In this document: positions 11,912-24,132 of the stretch, in pieces
Position numbering within the stretch: the first letter of the stretch is position 1
How the letters are laid out: the number at the start of each line of letters is the position of its first letter
NCBI GenBank assembly: GCA_029379385.1
Contig: CM055608.1
Span: forward strand, 17,110,350-17,174,349
Length of the DNA: 64,000 nt
Direction: 5' to 3'
DNA from: Quillaja saponaria
Lineage: Eukaryota > Streptophyta > Magnoliopsida > Fabales > Quillajaceae
The notes under the pieces: model-generated
What the model saw: only the letters and a program-made list of their open reading frames with translations
What the model was told of the DNA's origin: nothing
Database searches by the model: none
Translations under genes and position numbers: made by a program

Positions 11912-13327
11912 TGTTGTTAGTTTCACCTAGCAAGTGTACATGTCGTGAACAAGTAATAAAGAGATGAAGTAGAATATTGTTCCAACAAGGAATTATCTAA
12001 CAATGTTAAGTATTGAAATTGTATCAATCCTAATTTTATCCAAATAATTAACTTTGGAATTGATTAACTAATTTATCAAACAATGAACTTGAAATAAAGA
12101 TATTGAGATGAGCCTAGGATTACAGTTTCCCTCACACTTGGCATAATTTGCATTTATCCTATCATGCTTAGATTCATGGTATTATGATATTAACCAAGGA
12201 TTCTAATTCAATTAGAAGCATCTTTCGAATTGCTTATTATCATATCTTGATTAACCAATTCACTATATGTCTATGAGAATTGAATTAATCAAGACGCATT
12301 AAGATAAAACCTCAATTGGTTATACATGGCATATAGGTATATGTTTATCTTATACGCAAATCAAATCCAACTATCCAAGTGAATGAATTCAAACATGTAT
12401 TATCTCATTCAAGACTAAACTAGATTTCTTTTGTTAAGGATCCTCGAATTTACCACATCAATATAATTGGAGATCAATAAATTAGAAGCATTAAACATGA
12501 AATGATATACATAACATAAATACCACAATCTAAGCAATCCATAGATAGAATCAAATCAAATTATATTTGTGTTCCATTATAATCCTAGAAAGGGAATTAA
12601 TTCATACAAATAGACTTGGGCATGATTTCAAATAAACAATCCATCAAGAATATACAAGGAACTAGGAAGGAAGGAAGAGAAAGATAAGACTTGTAAAGGT
12701 TGTTTCCAATCTTCAATCTTCAAGCTCTAGATTCCCTTTCTCCTCTTGCCCCTTTTGTCTCTCAAGGCTCCTTCTATCTGCAAAAAAGCATTCCCAATTC
12801 ATTCCCCCTTCTAACCCTAGCCTATTTTCCTTATATAAGCCCCCAAATCATAGTTTTACAGCATTTTGGATGAAACAGGGGGCTGAAATATTGGGATGTT
12901 GCCTAGGCACCAACTTTCAAGCACTAGGGCACCTTACAATCTGTCTAAACAAATTCTGGTAGAGAGCTCTTGCACCTTGGCACCAAACAGGGCTCCTTCA
13001 CAATCTTCAATGCTGCAATGCCAGTTTTCACATCCTAGGCACCCAACGAGCTGGAAATACATCCCTTCTGTATTTGGTCTTTAAAATTGACTCCTTGAAG
13101 CCTTGAACTTTCAAAACATTCAACCAAAATCAATTAGAATTAGGACTCTTATTGGAAAGCAAAATCATAAGCAAAAACAACTAACATATAAAAACTTAAT
13201 ACAATATACAATAAACTACAAACTACAAACTAAGCTAAAACTAACCAAATTGTTATGCAAAGCTCAAGAACTTAGCTAAAATTGATGAATAATGAGATGT
13301 AATATAAGTTCTTTTAAGAACTTATCA
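11912..13327 (-). mobile_element. Solo LTR of a gypsy (Athila-like) element nested in the Copia LTR
   Basis: The unit begins TGTTGTTAG and ends AACTTATCA on the plus strand, so on the minus strand it starts TGATAAG and ends in CA, like the Athila LTR at 38183-39650. A segment near 11930-12010 matches the U5-side sequence of plant gypsy LTRs ('caagtgtacatgtcgtgaacaagtaat', split here only in description). TATA-like and T-rich elements lie near 12830. Flanking five bases are gccac (11907-11911) and cccat (13328-13332), a decayed target duplication. Sequence immediately outside both ends is continuous with the unsplit copy at 11340-11440, which fixes the borders. No internal region is present. 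Confidence 0.75.
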
Positions 13328-14217
13328 CCCATGTACAAGTAAAACTAAGATCATTGATCAAACCTTTTAGTACTTCATTACCATGTAATTCAATCCATTC
13401 ATCAAACATATCTTGAGATAGACAAAATGCATAGAGTCTAATGTCAATCTTATTTTTGTCTAAATCTATTTATACTTGAAACCAAGTTTACATTTTTTTC
13501 CTCAAAGTGATTCAAGAATACACTTTGCAAAGATTCCCAGAATAAGGCATACTTGTCCGAAGAGGCCGTGAGATACTCGTCCTCATTACTGAGGATGATG
13601 AATTCTTTGTCTATTATTTATCTACCTTCATATGCTTCACTACATGTCCAATAATCACATATTTATTATCCTTATTATAAGATAAAGAGGAATAACATCA
13701 AAATATATAGGTTCACATATAAGGTAATAAGATGATCTCAAGCCAAATGATCACTTACACTACCAATACTTTGAGAACTTCTATTGACACGTGAGTAAAG
13801 ACTCTAAATGATTTCTCGTGTTGGGTTAATTCAGTGTACTTGTTCAACTAACAAGCACCCATATGTTTATCTTAGTATCTTCATGCTTGTAGTTTATGAG
13901 ATCACTACTCTTTTTATAAAAGAATGATACGACATATATTGTCCCAAAAAATCATCAATATCCTTATTTTTGATGTCTCATTGACTAGGTATGTTTTTAG
14001 AATAATATTTTATATATGTCATATCTCACAGTTATGATCAACATCATAATGATGTATACACAAATATTTATTCTAGAGATTTTATCTGTCATTCTACTAA
14101 ATCTCATTTAAACATTATAATAAAGAATACCAAAATAGATATTATTACATGCAGTATATACAAATAAAGTATTATTACAACTAACTATTAATTGACTCTT
14201 GGACAATAATACTAACA

Positions 14218-16195
14218 TGATGTAGGTTTGTGTTATATGATTTTGGCCAAATCTATGAATTCGTGCATTTGTAATATCGCTATTCCCATTAACTCTGGTA
14301 CTTAAATGTTAATTTTGACCAGTTGATAGTAGATCTGGACTCGTAGAAGTCAAATCTAGGAATACATGTAATGTAACATAAATATTAAAAATGACTGTAT
14401 AAAAACGGTTGTAAATATATGTATAAGTATTGTGTTTTCAGATCTATGTGTTCCTATATTGGTATATGTGATTTATAACAATTAGGATTGAATATGTATT
14501 TGTCAAGTTATATATGGGTCACACTGATTTTAGAGTGTGAATCTGTTGCATTTAATTGTTATCTTTAGTGTGTTTACATTCGTGGCTTTAATGTGCTTTA
14601 AAAAATCTGCTAAAAATAGTTGGTGAATAAGTGATGTTTTTGTGTGTTATTCGGATAATATCATGGTAAAATAATAATAATTCACATGTCCCAAGGGTGC
14701 ACAAAGTATAATTAAACTGTAATATTATCTGAATGCCATACACTGTGGAATGTGAGATTTATCTTAATTTAAAATGTCCTGAAGGAAACGAATATAGATG
14801 AATGAATGAAAAAAAATTCTTAATTGAGGCATAGGATTATAAATTATTGAGAAAATTGTTTTGTACGCAATTAAATTGAAAGGAAAAGTTGCAGAGACTA
14901 AATTGCAAAAATAACAAGTTCAGGACATAGTGGAATTATAGGTTTCTTAATGGCGATGGCAAAGAGATCATTTTGTTTGGCTAACTTCTCCCTCAATACA
15001 TTATATCTGGATGGTGAGAAAACTACCATGGGAGACGAGAAAGTAAGAGTGATGAGAGAAAATGTTATTTGAGAGAAATATAGAGAATTGGATACACTAC
15101 ATTATCTAATTAGATAAACTAGAAACCAATTTGTGTACATGTATCTACTGGGATTTATGTCTCATGTTTTATAACTTAGTGTTTCAAATTGATTGGGTGT
15201 GTTTGAGAGTTATCGAGATTTGGGAGTACGTGTATGAAAGTGCATTATGGTGGTATGTGGTACAACCTTTTGGATGGCATATGCCTGTGCAGTAGTATAT
15301 GATCTTGACTAGAAAGTACAATATGGTGGGTCTGATCATCAAGGATCTACTAGTAAAGGACTTGGAAATCGAGGAGGATCCGAAAAAAGGTCTAATGATT
15401 AAGGAGATCGAGGAGGATTTGACGACTAAAGAGATAGAGGAGGATCTGGAGATGGATGAAGGCTATGACATGAGTGAGGTTATAAATGAGGAGATTAAGA
15501 TGGTGAGCTACTGAGGTGCTTTTGGCATGAGTTTCTAATGAAATGGTTTATTGCATAGGGTTTTGACTGATCTCAATTGAGAGATTTGTGTTATACTCGG
15601 AGTATGTTGGGTGTTAGTCTCAAATCTAAGACTATGTGTGGTTTTGATAGGATTTCAAGGATGATGTAGGTTATGTTGTATTCTTTTGGCCGAATCTATG
15701 AATTTAAGGAATTGTGTCATCCCTATTCCCACAACCCAGGTACTTAATATTAATTGTTGACCTATAGATAGTAGATTGGGACTTGTGAAAGTCAGATCTG
15801 GGAGATCGTGTAGTTTGATGTAAGTATTAAAATAGTTGTATACATATGTACAAGATGTATTCTCATATCTATATTTTCATATGTTGGAATGTTTGATTTA
15901 TGGCCGTTAGGATTGCAAATGTGTTTATTAAGTCTTTTATGATTCCTCCAAATTTGGAGTTTAAGACAATTGCATTTCGTTGTCATTTGTGGTATATTTA
16001 TTTTTGTGGGCATAATGTATTCCAACAAATATGTAAGAAAATGAGTTAGTAATTTAGTGATATTTCTATGTATGGTTCAAATAATATCGTAATATGTTAA
16101 GATAAAAATAAAGAATGAGTGTTCATGGGAACATGCGATAGTTTAATTGAAACAGTAATATTATTTGTATAGCATATAGGGTGTTACACATATCC
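14218..16195. mobile_element. Small direct-repeat (LTR-like) element
   Basis: Two copies of about 535 bases, 14218-14760 and 15661-16195, lie in direct orientation with about 900 bases between them. Both start 'gatgtaggtt' and share 'ttttggcc', 'aatctatgaatt', 'ctattccca', 'gatagtagat', 'gtcatttgtgg/gttatctttagtg' and a final 'cagtaatatta'-like segment. This looks like a short LTR retrotransposon of non-autonomous (LARD/TRIM-like) form or a segmental tandem duplication. The interior carries no gag or pol that I can read, only the acidic frame at 15299-15514. Confidence 0.55.
15299..15514 (+). other. Repetitive acidic 71-codon open frame
   Basis: The frame starts ATG ATC TTG and encodes three imperfect repeats built on Glu-Ile-Glu-Glu-Asp-(Leu/Pro), spaced by Lys-rich segments. 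It lies inside the direct-repeat element at 14218-16195. The underlying DNA repeats a 'gagatcgaggaggatt'-like unit, so the frame may only reflect a purine-rich minisatellite. I do not recognise a protein family. Confidence 0.25.
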
Positions 16196-16199
16196 TTTC

Positions 16200-17545
16200 A
16201 AATTTTTCCTTTGATGTTATCTCCAAATGTGATAAATCAATTGTTGCTTAACTTAGGATAAGAGAAACACTCCTTTTTACCAATCATATATTTTGAATAG
16301 CAACTATCAAATACCCAGAAGGAATTTGTTTCTTTTCCTTTGAGACAACCCTACAATTAATATATCATTTAATAGTTGGTATCTAGTATAGCTTGGGTCC
16401 TGTAGGATTTGTCTTAATTTCTGAAGGGGAGTTTAAGATTTTTTGTACCCAAACCAATTTTTCCTTCCCTTTGGCATTTCTTTTCTTAACTTTATAGGTT
16501 AAGACTTTGTAACCAGCCTTACTGCAGAAATGACATACTTCGCTTTTAACAAAAAAAATTATGTTAAGCTTGTACAAAGAGTGTGAGGGACTAGTGTGAT
16601 AACTAAAACCTATTTTATCAAAAAGACATTTCTAACTATTCAGTAGCATGTTAAGATATTTTTTTCACCATTAACAAATTTAGATAATGTCTTATATAGA
16701 TTTCTTATCTTTTATTTAAATAATTAAGGGTTTCATGCACATAAGGTGCATGAAAAAGAGATTCTATCTTTTCATTTGCTTCAAACAATTTTGCCTTTGG
16801 CTTTTTGTTTTTAGCATATATAGATGTAATTGATTTATTGCTTTTCTTAACTCTAAACCAATATTAGCATATTGTTCAATTAGATCTTTAAAAGTATCTT
16901 ACAAATCAACAAAAGAATATGATAAGTTTACCTCATTATCATCACAATCAATATGGTGATTTACAGTTGAATAATGGGTGGAAGGTTCACACTTTGTAAC
17001 AAGATCACATACACACACTTGAAATCCATCCTGGAATGATAACTATGTTTTACCTTAAGGATTTAGAGATAAAACTTTAAGGACATTTTGCGAAGCCATT
17101 AGATCAATGCATTTCATCTCTGAGCTACTTTTTTGTGTTTTTCTTGCATTTGATGAGTTCTAGAAAACCTATCAATTTGTCTAGAGTGAGAATCTTTAGA
17201 ACTTTTGCCTCCTCAATGATAATTTTTTAGTCCTCCATCTTTTAGGTGGACATCCTTAGAACTTGTCATCTATTTCTTCATTTGAGTATGTATTTCCTAA
17301 TTCCTTGAGGGCATTGATGATTTTTGTAAACCTACGAAACATTTCTAAAATAGTTTCATTAGTATTCATTTTGAAACCTTCATAATCATGAACAAGTATG
17401 TTTACTTTTGATTTCTTGACTTGTATTGTTCCTTCATGTGTCACATTTAATATATGTCAAATTTCATGAGTTGATTCATAGCCAGAACAACAATTAAATT
17501 CATTTCCATCAAGTGTATAAACCAAAAAATTCATTTGCAAGCGCA
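16200..17545 (-). pseudogene. Copia-type gag relic
   Basis: On the minus strand, 17545 to about 17250 reads a UBN2-type Copia gag: an 'E.IWD'-like region with a stop, then 'THEGTIQVKKSKVNILVHDY', 'FKMNTNETILEMFRRFT' and 'NALKELGNTYSNEE' (17256-17444). Further on, 16577-16383 encodes a decayed zinc knuckle, Cys-His-Phe-Cys-x4-Tyr, in which the usual His and last Cys are both replaced by Tyr, followed by a Lys-rich stretch and 'GPKLY'. The intervening region is frameshifted. No protease, integrase or RT follows; pol has been lost and its place is taken by the direct-repeat element. It is in the same orientation as the Copia LTR at 10388-14217, which could be its 3' LTR. Confidence 0.75.
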
Positions 17546-17884
17546 GGAAATGCAAACACAAATAATTACTATATGCATCAACAATTTTACTATTTGCATC
17601 TATCATATGGCAGATGCAGATAGGAGAAACACATCATATCTGTCGCTATCCAGCCTATCATCCACGAGCTTTATCCTGCTCCTCGCTACATTTCAAGTAC
17701 TCCAATTTTCTCCAATTCTTCCTAGACCTAGATTGTGTTGATTTGTTATTCTACTAGTATTATAGTTGCTATAGATATGATAATGCAACATAATCTACAT
17801 GATTACTGATATAAGTGATTTACAAAAATCATTATTTGTCAAAAAAAATAAAAAAATGACATTGTTATGTCTCAACATCTATGT
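17546..17884. other. Junction sequence without gene
   Basis: A short spacer between the gag relic and the inverted LTR copy. A 68-codon plus-strand frame (17535-17741) is the shadow of this junction and has no recognisable content. Confidence 0.3.
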
Positions 17885-18745
17885 TGTAATGTTGACACTA
17901 TTAGTATTGGTATCCAAGAGTTAGTTATAGTTTGTTGCAATGACACTTTATTTGTACAAATGCATGTAATAATATTTATTATGCATTCTTTATTATATTA
18001 TTTAAATAATGATTTAGTACAACAATATATAAAGTCTAAAAAATAAATATTGTGCATGCATAATTATAATATTGATCATAATTGTGAGATATGACATACA
18101 TAAAGTATTATTCTAAAAGAATTCCCAGTAATGTATCAGCAAGAATATAGATATTGATGATTCTTCGAGACTAGCATATGTTGTCACTCTTATAAAAAGA
18201 GTAGTTGAACAAATACATGCATGGATGCTGAGACAAACATATGAGATCTTATTAGTTGAACAAAATACACTAAATTAATCTAGTACAAGAATTACTCACA
18301 TATTAATAGAAGTTCTCAAAGCATTGGTGGTATAAGTGATCCTTTGACTTGAAATCATCTTATTAACTTATATGGAATTCATATGTTTTGATGTAATTCC
18401 CTTTATCCTGTAATAAGGTAATACATGAGCGATTATTGGACTTGTAGTGACACATATGAAGGTAGATGAATGATAGACAAAGAATTTGTCATCCTAAACA
18501 ATATCTATATTGTCTCTAGAGATAAGTATGTCTTGTTCTAGAAATCTTTGCAAAGTGAAAGAGAATAAGAAAAATGTTTTCTTGAAACTCTTCGAGAACA
18601 AAATGTAAACTTTGTTTTAAGTACTAATGGATTTAAACAAAAATGAGATTGACACTAGAATCTATAACCTATGTCTATCTCGAGATATGTTTGATGAAAC
18701 AATTGAAATATACGGTAACCAAGCACTGATAGTTTTTATCAATGA
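17885..18745 (+). repeat. Partial Copia-type LTR, inverted relative to 10388-14217
   Basis: Matches the reverse complement of about 13370-14217. Shared landmarks in plus orientation include 'agtattggtatccaagag', 'ttgtgagatatgacata', 'ttataaaaagagtag', 'agttctcaaagcattgg', 'aaatcatcttatta', 'gatagacaaagaattt' and 'ctatctcgagatatgtttga'. Homology ends near 18745 at 'atcaatgat'. The distal LTR part is absent. Confidence 0.75.
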
Positions 18746-19433
18746 TGGGAACAAAGCAAGGGATTAGGATATTCTGGGAACATTCTTGCTGAAATCTAGG
18801 GGGTAAAGTAAGGGTTTCTCACTACAATTGAAAGGGGTATCTAATCCTTTGAAATAAACCTCAATGCAATGGTTGTTGATAATTTGTTAGAAAATTATTG
18901 TGATGATATACTATGAGATGGTAGAATGAAATGTATGTATCCACCTTTGTAACAAGCATCCTCACTTCTTTATCACTAGTAGTAACAAAAACAAAATTTA
19001 TTAAACCAATCAAAAGTCATAGAATTTATTCCTAAAAAATTAAGTAGCTATAAACATTTCACACTTCAAGGCCATTTTGTAAAGTCCTTATTAATAAATA
19101 GTCATTGAAAAGTAGCTGCATGCATATCATCCCTTAAAAATTAGTTTAAGAATCATTTGAAATGAAGTAATATATGTTTGTTTGACATGAAGAACGTATA
19201 TTAAATTCATTAAAAAGGATTCTTGAATTATCCAAGTTAAGTGGAAAATTTAGGAATGTGAACACTCCATTAGTTATGGTGATATGCTTATCTTTTTATC
19301 TATTTAGTCGAAATTTGAGATGCATTTCTCTTTGTTTTCTAGGTACATATATAGACATAGTGATGACTTGTTTATGCTGTGTACTTAGGGGGCCATTGCG
19401 AAATGCTATCCGAATTTTGCCAAGTTGGGACAA
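18746..19433. other. No recognisable gene
   Basis: AT-rich sequence between the LTR fragment and the CACTA relic. It may include the decayed 5' end of the CACTA element, but no terminal CACTA motif was found here. Confidence 0.4.
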
Positions 19434-20060
19434 AAAAATTAAGCATATCTTTAGAATGATAATGTTGCTTTTCTAAATAAGATAGGACCAACCATCAGGA
19501 TGGCGTTGAAGGTGGTAGAGAGCATATACTTATAATTGGTTCATTCTTTTTAAGATAATCTATCTATTGTATAGTTATTGTACTGAAATAATAGAGTTGA
19601 TGTAATAACCAACACATAGACAATGTATATTGATAGACGTTAGATGTACCATCATGTGGTGGATCATGTAGTGTCAGATGAATTTAGGGAATGGATTAAT
19701 GGATTTCTCGACTTTTCCTTTACTAGTATGAGGTATACATTTGATGAAAGATTAAGCATATCATTAGAATAAGAGTGTTGCTTTTCTAAATAGGATAGGA
19801 CTAACCCTTAGGATGGCGTTGAAGGTGGTAGAGAGCATATACTAATAATTGGTTTATTCATTTTAAGACAATTTATCTGTTGTGTTATTATTGTATTGAA
19901 ATGATAGAGTTGAAGTAATGACTAACACATAGACAATGTATGTTGACAGTACTTAGATGTACCGTCATGTGATGAATTATGCTGCCAGATGAATTTAGAG
20001 AATGGGTTAAAGAATTTATCGACTTTTCCTTTACTAGTACGAGATATACATTAGATGAAA
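19434..20060 (+). repeat. Tandem duplication of about 313 bases covering a CACTA 5' exon
   Basis: Copy 1 (about 19434-19750) and copy 2 (about 19751-20060) share 'gcttttctaaata', 'ggatggcgttgaaggtggta', 'gagagcatatact', 'aacacatagacaatgtat' and 'cttttcctttactagta'. Both copies end in the same transposase-like coding segment (Glu-Phe-Arg-Glu-Trp in each). Confidence 0.8.
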
Positions 20061-22440
20061 AAAATACGATGTCTCAGCAAACTCTAAGACAATAGTAAAT
20101 TTCTTACTAGATAATGGTTTTACTGCAAAATATAGAAGGTGGAGTCTATATGGTGAGGACGATGTGGTAATACTGGGTTCGTGGAGTTTTTGAAAGATCA
20201 ACCATCAAACATTGTTGTAGATGAAATCCTACCTAATACAAACCAGATGACAAAAATGATGTGGATTCAGTAAGCCCAAATTACAATTGGGTCCTGAAGA
20301 ATCCCACTCTGGAAGCTGCAAAGTTTTATGAGATATTAGGCAATTGTAGATGATCCGGTATGGGTAAGGTGTGAAGAAACCATTCATTCAGCCATGACTA
20401 AACTTTTGAACTGCAAGTCAAAGTTTAATGTTTTAGAGAATTGTTACAATAGGTTCGTCCAAATTATTAAGGGTCTTCTCCAAAAAGATAAAAAGTTACC
20501 TGGATGTTTTACGAGTATACCAAGTTGGTGAATGAGTTAGAACTTGGATATGATAACATTTATGTTAGTCCGAATCAGTTCTAGTTGTATTACGATGTGA
20601 ACAAGTGTAAGGGTGTAAACATACCCCATAAGGTATTGCAACACTTGTCGATCATTAAGAGGTTATAGAGGCTTTATATGTCTAAGGTCACTACAAAAAA
20701 CTTGAGATGGCACAAGCAAGGCAAACGGGAAAAACCAGATGTGATGATATATTCATCCGATGGGGAAGCATAGAAACACTTTGGGAAAGTCCATCCACCC
20801 ATCATGGTCACAAGAATGTTAAACTTAAGCTTTCAATAAATTGATTAACTCCATTTGGTAATTCGATATCTCAATATTTATGTTGGCCAGTGTTTATCAC
20901 TCTTTTAACTTTACACCAAGCATGTGAATGAAGCAAAACAACATTTTCTTGTAATTCCTAGTTAAGTCTATCTTGGCAAAAAAATTTGATGTCTATCTCA
21001 AGCCTTTAATAGATAAGTTGAAAAAACTTTAGATAGATGGCATCTTGACTTTTGATAAATTTAAAGTAAAATTCAATATGAGAGATGCTCGTCTACGAAC
21101 AATCATTACTTTCTTGCTTATGGTATGACTTCTGTCTAGGTGAAGGACCTATGGTAGACTATCATGTCCCATAAGTATGGAAAGTACACAATCCTTCACA
21201 TTATAGCATGGTAGGAAACAATGTCAATTTGATTGTTATAATCCATTCTTGCTTGACAATCACCTTTTCTGAGAGCAAAGAAATTGTTTTAAAAAAAACT
21301 CACCATCTCCCAGATTGTTGAGTGAGAAGGTATTTCTCAAGTTAGATAATTTGATGTTTCAACTTACGGAAAGGATAAGAATTGGGTGAAGATGTGTATA
21401 TTTTGGGAGTTTCCACACTGGTCTACCAATCTACTTCAGCCATAACTCGGACGTCGTGCATATTGAGAAGAATGAGTATAACAATATTTTCAATACTATC
21501 ATGGACTTTAAAGTTAAAATCAAGGACATCGACGAGCTCATCAAGATTTGAATGAGATATGTCATCATCTAAAATAAGAGTTGTGTAAGGTTAATGGAAA
21601 AATGTTAAGCCTAAAGCAACCTATGCTCTTTATAAGGATGATAAGATGTTGGTTTGTGAATGGATCAAGAATGATGTCAAGTTCTCGGATGGTTATGCTT
21701 CTAATTTGTCTCATTGTGTAAATATAAAAGATTGCTAAGTTTATGGTATGAAGAACCATGACCATCATGTGTTCATGTACATGTTATTGCAATTGTACTC
21801 CAAGACATGATTCTGAAGCCAATTTGGGATATTATAGAACTTAGTAATTTCTTATGAGATATTTATGTAGTTGAGTTGAGTGTTCTACATATAGAGCAAC
21901 TTGAATCAAATACTCATGCGACTTTTTGTAAGATGAAATTAAAGTTAATACCTGGTTTTTGATCTTATGGAACATTTGCCGATTCACTTAGCTCATGAGA
22001 TGAAAGTTGGTGGCCAAGTGCAATATCAGTGGATGTATCCTTTCAAATGTAACTTTAAAATTACCTTGCATTGGTTATTCATATTTATTTCAATTAGATG
22101 CACTGTATATTAAATCATAACATTCTTTAATAGGTGTATGGGTAATCTTAAAAAGAAATTTCACAACAAAGGATGTGTTAAGGTTCAATTATCAAGACAT
22201 ACATACTCGAAGAGATGTCCAATTTATGCAGCATTTACTTTGCAAGCAATATGCATACAAAACTGCAAGTAAGCCGAAAATGACGAGATTGATATTGATT
22301 GTAATGGCCGAAGCTCTATATTTTCTTACCTTATTAAAACTATTGGTCTTGCTCTATGTAAATTACTAGAAGATAGCGAATATAACAAAGTAATGATATA
22401 TGTCCTTCTTAACTATGAAGAGATTGGATCCTATATAGAG
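19620..22440 (+). pseudogene. CACTA (En/Spm) TNP2-type transposase relic
   Basis: Recognisable blocks in order: a TNP2-associated N-terminal segment ('DEFREWVKEFIDFSFTS' at about 19980-20040, ending near 'LYGED'); a core segment at 20390-20700 with 'ELGYDNIYVSPNQF', 'YYDVNKCKGVN' and, after 'HKVLQHLSIIKRL', 'KREKPDVMIYSSDGEA'; a remnant near 20850-21130 ('CWPVF', 'NMRDARLRT'); and a DUF4218-like C-terminal region at 21735-22050 ('KNHDHHVFMYMLLQL', 'MEHLPIHLAHEMKVGG', 'QYQWMYPF'). An apparent intron (GT at about 22049 to AG near 22134) precedes 'MGNLKKKFHNKGCVK'. Stops and frameshifts are frequent, so it cannot make transposase. The 5' exon is tandemly duplicated. Confidence 0.85.
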
Positions 22441-24120
22441 TAAAGTTTCAAACCCTTTATATTATTACATTTCAACTTGTAATTTTTCAAACACGCAACT
22501 TATCTTGTTGTCCATGCTTTTGTAATTAATATGATTTAATGATGAGACTTGAACAACCTAATATAACTGATCAACAACTTAAGATACTCTGTGAAATAAA
22601 CTTTCTACAAAGGCTACGCTATCTTGTAAGAATGTCGTTGTTTATATTAAACTTTCATTTCATTAATAACAATTCCAGTATTACATTTTTATTTATTTAT
22701 AATTATGTAGGTCTTGAGTGATCTAAGTATTGATGAGTGATAACTTTATGAAAGAAAATTATTTTATCACAGTTTAAGAGTTGAAGTTGGCTAAGTACTT
22801 GAAATTATATTTGAAATCTAATAGTTTTTAGTTTGTTTCTTTGTGAAATCTTAATTATCTTAGGTTATTGATGTTTGTTAGGTTTTATGCTAATTAATGT
22901 TAGTTTATTTTGTTAATAATTTAGTTTGTGATTGTTTTGAAGGTATATAGTGGAAAGAAGTGCCAAATCGTGAATAACGTACAGTGGTAAAAGAAAGATG
23001 TTGCAACTTGCTGCATTCGCTTTATCCACCTTGGTAAATCTCAGGATATTTGTTTTATCCATCTTAGTAAATCTTAGAGTATTCACTTTATTCATCTTGA
23101 TAAGTCCTCAAGATATTCACTTTATTCATCTTAGTATGTCTTAGAGAGTTAACATTAACATATTATGTCATTTAACAAGTATAAATTTCTCACAATATAA
23201 CTTAATTTCTGAAATTGATTGAACAAATTAAAATAGAATGAATCGTGATTCACATATCACTAATTCACATAACACATTTCAGTAATCAATTTACATAAGT
23301 AATCTCACACATCATATTTCCCAATCACTTAGGTAATCATCACCAACAATTTTCAGCATATTAACAAACCAAATTCAGCATGTAAATTTACTTGGAAGCT
23401 CACATAACACTTTCTCAATCCTGCACACACACCAACCATTTCTTCCAAGTCGAGGCACTCACACATGTCTACTTTATCGACATGCTTAATAATCCGAAAT
23501 GAATCACTAATGATTATTTCAAATTTATCTAACAATCCATTTAATAAGCTTCACTCACTATTCACATTTAGCAATTCACACACAACCAACTTCAACTTGA
23601 GACATCAATTATGCATATACCCATAATTCCATAATATCAATTAACTCATATAATTCTTATATCTCAAACCAAGAATATCTCAAATTCTCATGTAATTTAA
23701 TCCTAAAAATCATTTTATTTTTTTTCCTACAGGAATAAAACAACTATCATCTTTAGATTAATACTACAAAGTATCAACAATTTACTAGATAGTAAAATCC
23801 TTTTCACTTAGCATACAAAATTTCCAATCAAATTAATTAGACATATTATCAACTAATGAAACTTAATTATCAATAACAAGAGTATATCAAAGAAAAGTTT
23901 AGAATCCTTCAAACATACATACCAATTTCAAAGTTCAACAATCAAATTTTTTTTATAGGAATCAAGTTCCTGTCATACATTTTAAACTCAACTTTCAATT
24001 ACATTACACAATTTAAGCAAGTAAGATTGCACCAATTTCAAGCACACAGGGAATCCAAACATCAAACAATCAAATTTCACATTACTAGACACATTCTACC
24101 TTACATAGTTACCAAGACAA
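22441..24120. other. Gene-free stretch between the CACTA relic and a gypsy LTR
   Basis: The first few hundred bases may be the CACTA 3' end. From about 23000 short direct repeats of a 'ttcactttattcatcttag'-type unit occur (near 23035-23145). The part just below 24120 lies where the 5' leader of the minus-strand LTR element would be. No gag frame could be read. Confidence 0.4.
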
Positions 24121-24132
24121 TGTTATGATACC
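24121..24132 (-). other. Decayed tRNA-iMet-type primer-binding site
   Basis: The minus strand reads GGTATCATAAC directly after the LTR end GGGTCGTGACA. Many plant gypsy elements have TGGTATCAGAGC here, complementary to initiator tRNA-Met; about eight positions agree. Confidence 0.5.

Larger units (their letters stand above)
10388..14217 (-). mobile_element. Copia-type LTR in minus orientation, enlarged by a tandem duplication and a nested LTR
   Basis: Read on the minus strand the unit opens TGTTAGTATTATTG at 14217 and ends TTTCCCAACA at 10388, the TG...CA termini of a long Copia LTR; the layout recalls the BARE/Angela class. It matches 17885-18745 in inverted orientation over its 5' 840 bases. 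Two events swelled it: a tandem duplication at 10985-11911 and insertion of a 1.4-kb gypsy LTR at 11912-13327. Without these the LTR would be roughly 1.9 kb. The flanking five bases differ (tggct and tgatg), so it is not a clean solo LTR; the flanks were probably rearranged. Confidence 0.65.

Noticed and set aside
20689..20702. 'cactacaaaaaac' as a CACTA terminal repeat
   Set aside because: It lies inside the transposase coding block (Val-Thr-Thr-Lys-Asn-Leu), with no inverted partner.
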